Source: Agathobaculum hominis (GTDB lineage: Bacteria; Bacillota; Clostridia; Oscillospirales; Butyricicoccaceae). Taken from it: 64,000 nucleotides of DNA. The stretch lies in the NCBI RefSeq assembly GCF_014288055.1, contig NZ_JACOPK010000002.1, forward strand, positions 248,001-312,000, in the 5' to 3' direction. The notes below the pieces were generated by a model, which made no database searches, was not told where the DNA came from, and saw only the letters and a program-made list of their open reading frames with translations. A program made the position numbers and the translations under genes. Shown in pieces: positions 6,937 through 15,845 of the stretch. Position 1 is the first letter of the stretch, and each line of letters starts with the position of its first letter.

Positions 6937-9741
6937 ATGGCAGAAGAGGAGAAGAAAAAAGCCGCTGCGGACGCACAGGAAATAGAAGAAGCGCACGAGC
7001 ATGAGCACGAACATCATCACCATCACGAAGATGGCGACGACTGCTGCTGCGGTCACGACCACGAGCACGAGCATCATCACCACCATCACGAAGATGGCGA
7101 CGACTGCTGCTGCGGTCACGACCACGAGCACGAGCATCACCACCATCATCACGATGATGACGACGACTGCTGCTGCGGCCACGACCACGAGCACGAACAT
7201 CATCATCACCATCACCATGATGACGACGACTGCTGCTGCGGTCACGACCACGAGCACGAGCATCATCATCACCACCACGATGACGACGACTGCTGCTGCG
7301 GCCACGAGCACGAGCACGAGCATCATCACCACCATCACGATGATGACGACTGCTGCTGCGGTCACGACCACGAGCACGAGCATCACCACCATCATCACGA
7401 GCACGCCGCAGGGGGCCACAGCGTCAAGCGCGTTTATACGCTTCAGAATGTCGGCTGTGCACACTGCGCGGCGAAGATGGAGGAGCGCATCAGCGAACTG
7501 GACGGCGTTGAAGACTGCGTGCTTGTCTTTGAGACCAAGCAGCTGCGCGTGACCGGCGAAAATCCGGATGCACTGCTGCCGCAGATCCGAGAAATCTGCT
7601 CGGGCATCGAGAGCGAGGCGAAGGTCATCGCACCGGCGCCCAGACACTACGGCAAAAACGGCCAGCGTGTCTACACGCTCGAAAATCTCGGCTGCGCACA
7701 CTGCGCGGCGAAAATGCAGCACCAGATCAGCCAGCTCGACGGTATCGACGACTGTGTACTCGTCTATGAAACCAGGCAGCTGCGCGTCAAGGGCGAAAAC
7801 CCGGATGCGCTGCTGCCGCAAATCCGCGAGATCTGCTCGAATATCGAGAGCGAGGTCAAGGTCATCGCACCCGAGCAGGAGCAGGAGGACGAAAAACAGA
7901 GTCATCCGCTCGCGGAAATGCTTGTCGGCGCAGGCCTGTTTGCCGCCGGTCTCGCCGTCCCGAACATGGCCGTCAAGCTCGTTCTGCTCATTGCGGCGTA
8001 TCTGCTGCTCGGCCGTCATGTTCTGCTGACCGCGATCAAAAACATCGGACGCGGTCAGGTGTTTGACGAGAACTTTCTCATGGCTGTCGCGACCATCGGC
8101 GCATGGGCGGTCGGATCGTTCGACGAGGCGGTCGGCGTCATGCTGTTCTACCGCGTTGGCGAATACTTCGAGGACCGCGCCGTAGACCGCTCGCGCAGAC
8201 AGATCATGGATGCCATCGACCTGCGTCCGGAGACCGTAAACCTTGTCGGGGCAGACGGAAGCATTTCGGTCATCCCGGCAGAGGACGCAGCGGAGGGCGA
8301 CATCGTGCTCGTCCGTCCGGGCGACCGCGTGCCGCTCGACGGTGAGGTGAGCGAGGGCGAGACCCGTCTGGATACCTCGGCTGTCACAGGCGAGCCGGTC
8401 CCGGTCCGCGTGACCGTCGGCGACAGGGTGACTTCCGGCTGCGTCAACACCGACGGCGCCGTGAAGATCCGCGTCACGCATGTGCTTGCGGAGAGCATGG
8501 TGCAGCGCATCCTTGACAGCGTGGAAAATGCCGCGGCGCGCAAGCCGAAGATCGACCGCTTTATCACCCGTTTCTCCCGTGTCTACACCCCGGCGGTCGT
8601 CGCGATCGCGCTGCTGACCGCCATCGTGCCCAGCCTGTTCACCGGCGAGTGGCATAAATGGGTATACACCGCCATGACTTTTCTCGTTATCTCGTGCCCG
8701 TGCGCACTGGTGCTCAGCGTGCCGCTGACCTACTTCTCCGGCATTGGCGCAGGCTCGAGGCGCGGCATCCTGTTCAAGGGCGGCGCGTCGCTCGAGGCGC
8801 TCAATAACGTAAAGACCATCGTCATGGATAAGACCGGCACCATCACAAAGGGCAACTTCGTCGTTCAGAATATCGTCCCGGCGAAGGGCGTTCCGCTGAA
8901 CGAGGGCGAGCTGCTGTGGCTTGCGGCGAAGTGCGAGAGCGCGTCCACCCACCCGATCGCGCGTTCCATCCTCACCGCTTATGAGGAGCGCGGCGCCGAG
9001 CACGGCAATAGTACGGTAGAAAACATCCGCGAGCAGGCCGGTGAGGGCGTCATTGCATCGCTCGAGGGCAAAACCGTGCTCTGCGGCAACGTAAAGCTCA
9101 TGGAGCACAGCAATGTTGACCTTTCCGGCTACCACGGCACGCCGGGCAGCACGGAAGTGCTGCTGGCGCTCGACGGCAGGTTCCTCGGTCATATCGACAT
9201 CGCGGATACCGTAAAGCCGGACGCGAAGCAGGCTATCGGCCGCATGAAGGCGCAGGGTCTGCGCACGGCCATGCTGACCGGCGACGGTCAGGCGAGCGCG
9301 GATGCGGTCGCGCAGTCGGTCGGCATCGACGAGGTGCACGCACGCCTGCTGCCGCAGGATAAGCTGGCTGCACTGAATGAAATCCGTGAAAAGAACGGCG
9401 CGGTCATGTTCGTCGGCGACGGCATCAATGATGCGCCCGTACTCGCAGGCGCGGATGTCGGCGCGGCGATGGGCAGCGGCGCGGATGCAGCCATCGAGGC
9501 GGCGGACGTCGTGTTCATGAAGGCCGACCTGTCCTCGGTCCCGACCTCGGTCAAAATTGCGCGCAGCGCGGACATTATCTCCAAGGAAAATATTATCTTC
9601 GCGCTGGCAGTCAAACTGCTCGTCATGGTGCTCGGCCTTGCCGGCATCGCGTCCATGTGGCTGGCGGTGTTCGCAGATACCGGCGTCGCGATGCTGTGCG
9701 TACTCAATTCGGTTCGCATGCTGTACAAAAAGTTCGACTGA
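6937..9741 (+). CDS. P1B-type Zn2+/Cd2+/Pb2+-exporting ATPase with a His/Cys-repeat N-terminus
   Basis: Membrane pump exporting divalent soft metals. Residues ~20-155 hold a tandem array of ~20-21-aa units, GHDHEHEHHHHHH-DDDD-CCC, with six CCCG clusters and over 60 His. Two near-identical HMA domains with GCAHCAAKM motifs follow. The ATPase core carries the SCPCALV metal site, DKTGT phosphorylation motif and GDGINDAPVL hinge; the last helix contains ADTGVA, whose Asp is typical of the ZntA/CadA (P1B-2) class rather than copper pumps. Total 934 aa. The start at 6937 follows AAGGAGG; the longer in-frame start would lie in the operator. A sequestering or metal-sensing role of the repeat is inference. 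Confidence 0.93.
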   Translation: MAEEEKKKAAADAQEIEEAHEHEHEHHHHHEDGDDCCCGHDHEHEHHHHHHEDGDDCCCGHDHEHEHHHHHHDDDDDCCCGHDHEHEHHHHHHHDDDDCCCGHDHEHEHHHHHHDDDDCCCGHEHEHEHHHHHHDDDDCCCGHDHEHEHHHHHHEHAAGGHSVKRVYTLQNVGCAHCAAKMEERISELDGVEDCVLVFETKQLRVTGENPDALLPQIREICSGIESEAKVIAPAPRHYGKNGQRVYTLENLGCAHCAAKMQHQISQLDGIDDCVLVYETRQLRVKGENPDALLPQIREICSNIESEVKVIAPEQEQEDEKQSHPLAEMLVGAGLFAAGLAVPNMAVKLVLLIAAYLLLGRHVLLTAIKNIGRGQVFDENFLMAVATIGAWAVGSFDEAVGVMLFYRVGEYFEDRAVDRSRRQIMDAIDLRPETVNLVGADGSISVIPAEDAAEGDIVLVRPGDRVPLDGEVSEGETRLDTSAVTGEPVPVRVTVGDRVTSGCVNTDGAVKIRVTHVLAESMVQRILDSVENAAARKPKIDRFITRFSRVYTPAVVAIALLTAIVPSLFTGEWHKWVYTAMTFLVISCPCALVLSVPLTYFSGIGAGSRRGILFKGGASLEALNNVKTIVMDKTGTITKGNFVVQNIVPAKGVPLNEGELLWLAAKCESASTHPIARSILTAYEERGAEHGNSTVENIREQAGEGVIASLEGKTVLCGNVKLMEHSNVDLSGYHGTPGSTEVLLALDGRFLGHIDIADTVKPDAKQAIGRMKAQGLRTAMLTGDGQASADAVAQSVGIDEVHARLLPQDKLAALNEIREKNGAVMFVGDGINDAPVLAGADVGAAMGSGADAAIEAADVVFMKADLSSVPTSVKIARSADIISKENIIFALAVKLLVMVLGLAGIASMWLAVFADTGVAMLCVLNSVRMLYKKFD
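6996..7405 (+). repeat. In-frame tandem repeat encoding the His/Cys-rich domain
   Basis: About six ~60-63-bp units rich in CAT/CAC, GAC and TGCTGCTGC codons. Units are nearly identical but carry synonymous differences (CAT vs CAC, GGT vs GGC), so the array is old enough to drift while keeping the amino acid pattern. Units differ slightly in length (five to seven His), consistent with slippage. Confidence 0.9.
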
Positions 9742-9772
9742 TAAACAAAACCATACCGCTTTTACTCTTTTA

Positions 9773-9990
9773 CTTACCGGCAGAACTCATGTTCTGCCGG
9801 TAAGTGTGTTCTGACTTCGCAGAACACGGACGTCCGAAAGTTCCCATGCGGAAACTTTCTCCCTCTCAAAGTCAAAAATCCGAGGTACACGCCCCCGGAT
9901 TTGCTCTCATTTAATATTTTCAAGGTTAGAGGCCTACGGGCTGGAATTTGCAAAGCAAATTCTATTAAACGAAAAGGCACGCCGACGGCG
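9773..9990 (+). repeat. Multi-hairpin intergenic element, family A copy 3
   Basis: Follows the ATPase. The first stem is replaced by a strong CTTACCGGCAGAAC hairpin, then the conserved GTGTTCTG/CAGAACAC and GAAAGTT/AAACTTTC stems, an AATCCGAGG/CCCCGGATT terminator-like stem and a GAATTTG/CAAATTC stem. It abuts an inverted family B copy at a shared GGCACGCC/GGCGTGCC hairpin. Confidence 0.75.
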
Positions 9991-10237
9991 TGCCTTTTTC
10001 GCGCCCAAAGGGCGCGCTCTCCTGCCGCATTTTGCCTTCGGCAAAACAGGCAGGACAGGCGCTTCGCAGAGCGCCGCATCAAATTCCCCATAAAAGTCCA
10101 GCTCTGCCGGACTTTTATACCTCTGCCCGCGCCGCGGCGGCGCGGCCGTCCCTGCCGTGCAGGGGCGAGGGGGGTATCGTTTTCGGTTTCTCCGGAACCG
10201 AAAACGTATCCAGGGGGGACAGCGTCCCCCCTGGAAT
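9975..10237 (-). repeat. Multi-hairpin intergenic element, family B copy 2
   Basis: Begins right after the potD stop on the minus strand. Hairpins in order: GGGGGGAC/GTCCCCCC, TTTTCGGTT/AACCGAAAA, CCCTGC/GCAGGG, the GCCGCGCCGCCGCGGCGCGG block, an AAAGTCC/GGACTTT stem with GGCAGAGCT loop, GGCGCT/AGCGCC, TTTTGCCGAAGGCAAAA, GCGCCC/GGGCGC and GGCACGCC/GGCGTGCC. It is collinear with the 44.6-kb copy. Confidence 0.8.
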
Positions 10238-11281
10238 TTAGGTCAGGATATCCACCCACAGATCATTATAATACTGCGAAATGTCCTTCGGAAGGTTCGT
10301 GTAGGCCTCGGTTGGGTAGGCGCTCGTGTCCGGGAAGTACAGCGGATCGTTTCTGGTCTCCTCGTCGAGCTGTTCGTATACGCCCGTGTGCGGACTGGAA
10401 TAGCCGATGTATTCCCAGTTCGCCATCGCCGCCTCGGTCGAGCACATGAAGTTGATGAACTTCTCCGCACCATCCACGTTCTTCGCGTTCTTCGGAATGC
10501 ACATCGCGTCCACGAACAGGTTCGTGCCCTCCTTCGGGACGTAAAACGCGAGATCGGGGTTCTCGTCGATCATCGTGACCGCGTCGCCGTTGTAGTAGGG
10601 CGCAGCAACGATCTCCTCGGCCGGCAGCTTCTCTAATATCTGATCCATCCAGATGCCCTGATATACCGGTTTTCCGGCGATGATGAGGTCAGCCGCTTCG
10701 CGCAGCTCGTCCTTGTCGGTGGTGTTGAGCGAATAGCCGAGGTACATCAGCGCGATGCCGAGCGCGTCGCGCGAGTTGTTGAACATCGCGGTGCGGTTCG
10801 CATATTTGGGGTTCCACAGCAGATCCCACGAGCCGGTGTCGGCCTCATCCACATATTTCGTGTTGTAGACGATGCCGACTACGCCCCAGGTGTAGGGCAC
10901 CGAGTATTTCTGCTCCGGGTCGAAGTCGAGATGGGTGTACTTCTCGTCGATGTACTTCATGTTCGGAATGTTGTCGAAGTTCAGCGGCTGGAGCATATCC
11001 TCGTCGATAAAGCGCGAGATCGCGTAGTCCGACGGGATGATCACGTCATAGCTCGTGGTCTGGATGCGCGAATACAGGTTTTCGTTCGAGTCGAAGGTGT
11101 TGTAGATGACCTTGATGCCGGTCTCCTGCTCGAACCGGTCGAGCAGGTCTGTGTCGATATATTCGCCCCAGTTATAGACGTTCAGGACATTCGCGGAGAC
11201 GTCGCTGCCGCAGCCGGACAGCAGCCCGAGCACCATGGCGGCGGAGAGCGTCAGAGCGAGCGTTCGCTTGAGCAGTTTCAT
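10238..11281 (-). CDS. potD: Spermidine/putrescine ABC transporter substrate-binding lipoprotein
   Basis: Extracytoplasmic polyamine receptor. The 347-aa protein has an N-terminal lipoprotein signal ending LLSGC, then the PotD/F start VLNVYNWGEYID and conserved TSYDVIIPSDY and VPYTWGVVGIVYN segments. Its start codon overlaps the potC stop in ATGA, so it is translationally coupled. It is last in potABCD and is followed directly by a family B hairpin element that may protect or terminate the transcript. Confidence 0.95.
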   Translation of the reverse strand: MKLLKRTLALTLSAAMVLGLLSGCGSDVSANVLNVYNWGEYIDTDLLDRFEQETGIKVIYNTFDSNENLYSRIQTTSYDVIIPSDYAISRFIDEDMLQPLNFDNIPNMKYIDEKYTHLDFDPEQKYSVPYTWGVVGIVYNTKYVDEADTGSWDLLWNPKYANRTAMFNNSRDALGIALMYLGYSLNTTDKDELREAADLIIAGKPVYQGIWMDQILEKLPAEEIVAAPYYNGDAVTMIDENPDLAFYVPKEGTNLFVDAMCIPKNAKNVDGAEKFINFMCSTEAAMANWEYIGYSSPHTGVYEQLDEETRNDPLYFPDTSAYPTEAYTNLPKDISQYYNDLWVDILT

Positions 11282-12081
11282 GATGCAGCCTCCCTTCGCG
11301 CGGCCTCGCGGCGCTTTTCGTCGCGCGACTGGCGTACATTGATGACGATGAGCAGCACAAGGACGAACAGAAACAGCAGCGTCGAGACTGCGTTGATCTT
11401 CGGGGTCATGCGGTGGCGCGTCATCGAGTAGATGACGACCGAAAGCGGCTGACTGGTCGTGCCGGCGGTGAAGTAGGAAACGACGAAATCGTCTACCGAC
11501 ATCGTGAACGCCATGATGCCGCCCGTGACGATGCCGGGCATGATCTCGGGCAGGATGACCCTGTGCAGCGCCTGACGGGGCGTCGCGCCGAGGTCGAGCG
11601 CCGCCTCATAAGCGTTCTTGTCGAGCTGGCGCAGCTTGGGCATGACGTTGAGGATGACGTAGGGCGTGCAGAACGTCACGTGTGCCAGAATGAGCGTCAG
11701 ATAGCCCTTGTCCAGACCGATGGCCGCGAACAGCAGCATGAACGTTACGCCCATGATGGTATCCGAGGAGGACATCGGGATGTTGTTGACCGTGAGGTAG
11801 GCGGTGCGCGTGCGGCGGCGCATGTTGTGGATGCCGATGGCCGCGACCGTGCCGAGCAGCGTCGCCAGAACCGCGGCGATGACCGCGACGAGCAGGGTGA
11901 CGTAGAGCGAGTGCAGAATATCCGCATCGCCGAGCAGCTCGACGTACCATTTTGTCGTGAAGCCGTGCCAGATGCGGCGCGACTTGGAATCGTTGAAGGA
12001 ATAGAGCATGAGCACCGCGATCGGCGCGTACAGGAACAGGAAGATCAGCAGCAGATAAAAATTTCGGAAGAACTTTTTCAC
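11278..12081 (-). CDS. potC: Spermidine/putrescine ABC transporter permease PotC
   Basis: Inner-membrane permease of the polyamine importer, 267 aa, with about six hydrophobic helices beginning FYLLLIFLFLYAPIAVLMLYSF. The EAA loop is present around EAALDLGATPRQALHRVILPEI. Its start overlaps the end of potB by 4 nt. The C-terminus is Arg-rich and cytoplasmic. Confidence 0.95.
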   Translation of the reverse strand: MKKFFRNFYLLLIFLFLYAPIAVLMLYSFNDSKSRRIWHGFTTKWYVELLGDADILHSLYVTLLVAVIAAVLATLLGTVAAIGIHNMRRRTRTAYLTVNNIPMSSSDTIMGVTFMLLFAAIGLDKGYLTLILAHVTFCTPYVILNVMPKLRQLDKNAYEAALDLGATPRQALHRVILPEIMPGIVTGGIMAFTMSVDDFVVSYFTAGTTSQPLSVVIYSMTRHRMTPKINAVSTLLFLFVLVLLIVINVRQSRDEKRREAARREAAS

Positions 12082-12929
12082 AGCAGCAGACCTCCTTCCT
12101 CGCCCGAGCCGTCATCGAACTTGTTCATGATCCACATGCACAGGAAGATGAGGAGCATCATGACGAGCGCGATCGCCGAGCCGAGATGCGGATTGTAGGC
12201 ACCGCCCATGAACTGAAGGTCGATGAGGTCGCCGATGAGCAGGTTTTTGCCGCTGCCGAGCATCTGGGAGATGACAAAGGTCGAGACCGACGGCACGAAC
12301 ACCATCGTGATGCCCGAGATGACGCCCGGGATGCTGAGCGGTACGATGACGCGGCGGAACACGAGATGGGTCGGTGCGCCGAGATCCTGCGCCGCCTCGA
12401 TCAGCCTGCGGTCGAGCTTGATGAGCACGGTGTAGATGGGCAGCACCATGAACGGCAGGAAGTTGTAGACCATGCCGAGCACGATCGCGCCCTGTGTGTT
12501 GATGAGCGGAATATAGTCGAGCGTGTAGCCGAAATGCGTCTGGAGGAAGGAAATCAGGCCGATCGAGCGGAAAAATCCGTTGATGAAGCCGTTGTTCTCC
12601 AGAATGGACATCCATGCGTAGGTGCGTAGCAGAAAGTTCATCCACATCGGCAGCATGATGAGCATCATGCACAGGCTCTGGCGGCTCGGGGACAGGCGGC
12701 TCATGATGTACGCCATCGGGTAGCCGAGGACGAGACACATGACCGTCGAGAGCAGCGCGAGCCAGAACGAGCGGGCGAAGATCGGCAGACAGCCGGGCAG
12801 ACAGCTGAAGTTCGACAGAGTGAAGCCGCCGTCCGCGGACCGGAAGGCGTAGAGCACGACGAGAAGGATGGGCGCGATGATAAAGACCGCCATCCATACG
12901 CCGTAGGGGTAGGCAAATGATCTTTTCAC
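12078..12929 (-). CDS. potB: Spermidine/putrescine ABC transporter permease PotB
   Basis: Partner permease, 283 aa, six predicted helices. The EAA motif is seen as EAAQDLGAPTHLVFRRVIVPL. It overlaps potA by 4 nt upstream and potC by 4 nt downstream. Together with PotA, PotC and PotD it forms a complete importer. Confidence 0.95.
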   Translation of the reverse strand: MKRSFAYPYGVWMAVFIIAPILLVVLYAFRSADGGFTLSNFSCLPGCLPIFARSFWLALLSTVMCLVLGYPMAYIMSRLSPSRQSLCMMLIMLPMWMNFLLRTYAWMSILENNGFINGFFRSIGLISFLQTHFGYTLDYIPLINTQGAIVLGMVYNFLPFMVLPIYTVLIKLDRRLIEAAQDLGAPTHLVFRRVIVPLSIPGVISGITMVFVPSVSTFVISQMLGSGKNLLIGDLIDLQFMGGAYNPHLGSAIALVMMLLIFLCMWIMNKFDDGSGEEGGLLL

Positions 12930-13978
12930 GCTTGCGCCTCCGCACTCCTGTGCATGATATGGATGTCGAACGGGATCACGGTCAGACCGACGGTCTTGCC
13001 GACCGGCTCAGCCATGGTCGAATGAACGGTAAAGGTGAAGTGCTCAGTGCGGACCATCATCTCGTAGTGCACGCCCTTGAACACGATGGACTCGACCACG
13101 CCCTGAAGCAGACCGTCGCCCGCATACACGAGGCGCAGATCCTCCGGACGGATGACGACGTCGACCGGGGTATTATGGCCGAAGCCGCTGTCCACGCACT
13201 CAAATTCGCGGTCGCAGAACTCGACTTTCCGATCCTCGAGCATGACGCCGTCGATGATGTTGGACTCGCCGATGAAGTCCGCGACAAAGGCGTTTTCCGG
13301 CTCGTTGTAGATGTCGGTCGGGCTGCCGACCTGCTGAATGACGCCGTGGTTCATGACGACGATGCGGTCGCTCATGGTCAGCGCCTCCTCCTGATCGTGG
13401 GTGACGTAGATGAAGGTGATGCCGGTGCGCTGCTGAATGCGCTTGAGCTCGATCTGCATATCCTTGCGCAGCTTGAGGTCGAGCGCGCCGAGCGGCTCGT
13501 CGAGCAGCAGCACGCGCGGCTCGCAGACGAGCGCACGCGCGATGGCGACACGCTGCTGCTGGCCGCCGGACAGGCTGGTCACATCGCGCGCCTCGAAGCC
13601 GGAAAGGCCGACGAGCGAGAGCATTTCGCGCGTTTTCAGCTTGATCTCGGCAGGGTTCATCTTCTTGATGTGCAGGCCGAAGGCGATGTTCTCCGCAACG
13701 TTCAGATGGGGGAACAGGGCGTAGCGCTGGAAAACGGTGTTGATCTCGCGCCGGTAGGGGGGCACGTCGTTCAGACGCCTGCCCTCGAACAGAACGTCGC
13801 CGCTGTCGGGCTGCTCGAAGCCGCCGATGATGCGCAGGGTGGTGGTCTTGCCGCAGCCGGACGGACCGAGCAGGGTCACGAACTCGCGGCTTTTGATGTC
13901 GAGCGAGATGCCCCGGAGCACCGGGGTCCCGTCAAATTCTTTTTTGAGGTCATGCAGTTCAATCAAGCTGTCAGCCAA
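12926..13978 (-). CDS. potA: Spermidine/putrescine ABC transporter ATP-binding protein (TTG start)
   Basis: ATPase subunit energising polyamine uptake; 350 aa. Walker A GPSGCGKTTTLR, signature LSGGQQQRVAIARAL and Walker B VLLLDEPLGALD are intact, followed by the C-terminal TOBE regulatory domain. The start is TTG at 13976-13978, eight bases after GGAGAG; no ATG is available nearby. First gene of the operon, behind a structured leader and a good promoter. Confidence 0.95.
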   Translation of the reverse strand: MADSLIELHDLKKEFDGTPVLRGISLDIKSREFVTLLGPSGCGKTTTLRIIGGFEQPDSGDVLFEGRRLNDVPPYRREINTVFQRYALFPHLNVAENIAFGLHIKKMNPAEIKLKTREMLSLVGLSGFEARDVTSLSGGQQQRVAIARALVCEPRVLLLDEPLGALDLKLRKDMQIELKRIQQRTGITFIYVTHDQEEALTMSDRIVVMNHGVIQQVGSPTDIYNEPENAFVADFIGESNIIDGVMLEDRKVEFCDREFECVDSGFGHNTPVDVVIRPEDLRLVYAGDGLLQGVVESIVFKGVHYEMMVRTEHFTFTVHSTMAEPVGKTVGLTVIPFDIHIMHRSAEAQA

Positions 13979-14005
13979 TTATATCACTCTCCAGACAGGA
14001 TGCAG

Positions 14006-14042
14006 CCCCAAACCGAGCGGGAAAACGGCTCTATTTGGGGCG
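14006..14042 (-). promoter_or_regulatory. Leader hairpin of the pot operon
   Basis: Perfect CCCCAAA...TTTGGGG inverted repeat in the 5' leader, between the promoter and the potA SD. There is no T-run, so it is more likely an mRNA-stabilising or regulatory stem than a terminator. Confidence 0.45.
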
Positions 14043-14064
14043 GTAATTTAATATTGTTGTTTAC

Positions 14065-14093
14065 ATCTTATAGGGAATTATGCGAAATGTCAA
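14065..14093 (-). promoter_or_regulatory. pot operon promoter
   Basis: Minus-strand TTGACA, 17-bp spacer, TAAGAT. Strong -35 match. Confidence 0.75.
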
Positions 14094-14164
14094 GAAAATG
14101 TAGAGATACGTCGAAGAACGGGCGAAAAATGAACGTCGGAGGACTGGCCGGGGCGGGCGCAGTG

Positions 14165-14173
14165 TGCTATACT
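14165..14173 (+). promoter_or_regulatory. Extended -10 promoter of the HD-domain gene
   Basis: TGC-TATACT, with no convincing -35 hexamer. Confidence 0.45.
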
Positions 14174-14208
14174 GTGAGAGAACGAAAATACAGCGAGGAG
14201 CGGTAAAC

Positions 14209-14796
14209 ATGGACGAACGGCTGAAACGCCAGCTTGATTTTATTCTCGAGCTTGACAAGGAGAAGAACGTATTCCGCCAGACCCATCTCTCGGGGCATGG
14301 CCGCCGCGAAAACGACGCGGAGCACGCCTGGCATATGGCCATTATGGCATATCTTTTGCAGGAATATTCGAACGAGCGGGTGGATGTGGCGAAGGTCATG
14401 CTGATGTGCCTGATTCACGACGTTGTGGAGATCGACGCTGGCGATACCTACGCCTACGACAGGGAGGGGCTTGCGACGCAGAAGGCGCGGGAGGAGGCCG
14501 CAAAGGAGCGCGTGTACTCGCTGCTGCCTGACGATCAGAAGCAGACGCTCAGCGCGATCTTCGATGAATTCGAAGCGGACGAGACCCCGGAGGCGCATTT
14601 TGCGCACACGATGGACAATCTCCAGCCGCTCCTGCTCAACAACTCGAACGGCGGCAGCGACTGGGCGGAGCATGATGTGAACGCCGAGCAGGTCTACGGC
14701 CGCCAGCGAAAGAGCCGCCTCGGCTCGGAAAGGCTGTACGAGCTGACCGACTGCATCCTCAAGGAGAACATCGCAAAGGGCAGCCTTAAAAAATAA
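14209..14796 (+). CDS. HD-domain nucleotidase (YfbR/HDDC2-like)
   Basis: 195-aa HD-superfamily phosphohydrolase. The metal ligands appear as AEHAWHMAIM (His), LIHDVVEIDAGD (His-Asp) and a downstream Asp in FAHTMDNLQP. Relatives dephosphorylate 5'-deoxynucleotides; the substrate here is inferred only. The start at 14209 follows GCGAGGAGCGG. A TGC-TATACT extended -10 lies at 14165-14173. Single gene ending at a strong bidirectional terminator. Confidence 0.8.
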   Translation: MDERLKRQLDFILELDKEKNVFRQTHLSGHGRRENDAEHAWHMAIMAYLLQEYSNERVDVAKVMLMCLIHDVVEIDAGDTYAYDREGLATQKAREEAAKERVYSLLPDDQKQTLSAIFDEFEADETPEAHFAHTMDNLQPLLLNNSNGGSDWAEHDVNAEQVYGRQRKSRLGSERLYELTDCILKENIAKGSLKK

Positions 14797-14824
14797 CGCA
14801 GCGTATAATATGACGAAAAGTATA

Positions 14825-14863
14825 AAATCACCCCGGTGCACAAGGTCTGCACCGGGGTGATTT
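14825..14863. terminator. Bidirectional terminator
   Basis: Perfect 16-bp stem AAATCACCCCGGTGCA with a 7-nt loop, between the convergent HD-domain and GIY-YIG/Nudix genes. Confidence 0.85.
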
Positions 14864-14893
14864 ATTACCTGTATGTAATAAAATTTGAAGATA

Positions 14894-15781
14894 TTACAAA
14901 TGGTCATCATCGAGCAGGTGCTCGATGATCTCGCGCACGCCGTTCCATTCCTCGCCGTGCAGGCAGGCGAGCTTTTCGTGCGGCAGCGTGAGGGGAGCGC
15001 CGTCCATGCCGCGCGCAGGGAGGTCGTGAGGGTCGAGATGCGCGAGGGCAAAGTCCTCGAGCGGCACGAACATCATCTCCGCGACCTCGGGGCCGGGCGT
15101 GAACGGGGGCACGCCGTCCCGGCGCATGAGAAAGACAAACGAAAGCTCGTCATCAAAGCCGCCGTCCGCGCGGACATAGCGCTGGCGGAAGCTGCCGCCG
15201 GGCGCGACATCGGATTCGTCCGCGTGCAGTCCGATCTCCTCGCGTGCCTCGCGCAGCGCGGCGGTGAGCGGCGTTTCGCCGGGGTCCATGTGGCCGGTCG
15301 CGGTCAGGTCGTAGAAGCCGGGATAGAGCGGCCGGTCGTTCTGCCGTTTTTGCAGCCAGATGCCGCGCACGCCGTCACGCACGCCCACGACCCACAGATG
15401 GCAGACATGGTGGCGCAGACCCTGCGCGTGGACGATGCGGCGCGGACGCGCGCCGCAGGGACGGTCGGCCGCGTCGTAGACGGTCAGCATTTCGCCGCCG
15501 GTCTGGCTGTCGAGCAGCGCCTGTTTTTGCGAGCGGGTCAGCTTTTTGATCTCGGCCTCGCGGCGCATGGCTTCGCTCTGCGTGTCGAACATTTCGCTGT
15601 ACGCGAGCTCGACCGGACCGCGGCCGCGCGTGTATTTCGCGCCCTTTCCGCTGTTGTGTGCGTCCAGACGGGCGGCAAGGTCGTTCGTCCAGCCGCAGTA
15701 CAGCGTCCCGTCCGCGCAGCGCAGGATATAGACATAGGCTTTTTCGGGGGAGTCGGCATGATCTCGGTCAAAAATCGGCAT
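14894..15781 (-). CDS. GIY-YIG endonuclease-like domain fused to a Nudix hydrolase
   Basis: 295-aa two-domain protein. Residues ~15-95 are a UPF0213/YhbQ-like GIY-YIG domain (YVYILRCADGTLYCGWTND with a downstream GRGPVELAYSE segment). Residues ~120-290 are a Nudix hydrolase of the IDI/YfcD kind with Nudix box GHMDPGET...REAREEIGL. The start at 15781 follows AAGGAGA; in-frame codons further upstream lack support. The two domains usually occur as separate proteins, so the fusion is unusual; a joint role in nucleic-acid or nucleotide damage handling is conjecture. Confidence 0.85.
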   Translation of the reverse strand: MPIFDRDHADSPEKAYVYILRCADGTLYCGWTNDLAARLDAHNSGKGAKYTRGRGPVELAYSEMFDTQSEAMRREAEIKKLTRSQKQALLDSQTGGEMLTVYDAADRPCGARPRRIVHAQGLRHHVCHLWVVGVRDGVRGIWLQKRQNDRPLYPGFYDLTATGHMDPGETPLTAALREAREEIGLHADESDVAPGGSFRQRYVRADGGFDDELSFVFLMRRDGVPPFTPGPEVAEMMFVPLEDFALAHLDPHDLPARGMDGAPLTLPHEKLACLHGEEWNGVREIIEHLLDDDHL

Positions 15782-15811
15782 GATAAATCTCCTTTTCCAT
15801 TTCATAAGGAA

Positions 15812-15842
15812 AAAGCAGCGGATTTTTGCGCTCCGCTGCTTT
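15812..15842 (-). terminator. Terminator upstream of the GIY-YIG/Nudix gene
   Basis: AGCAGCGGA/TCCGCTGCT stem with flanking A and T runs; ends the pspC-membrane protein transcript on the minus strand. Confidence 0.7.
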
Positions 15843-15845
15843 TGC

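Noticed and set aside
6904..9339. 811-codon open frame opposite the metal ATPase gene (minus strand)
   Set aside because: Mirror of a strongly biased GC-rich gene; no SD, no recognisable domain, low-complexity Val/Met repeats opposite the His codons.
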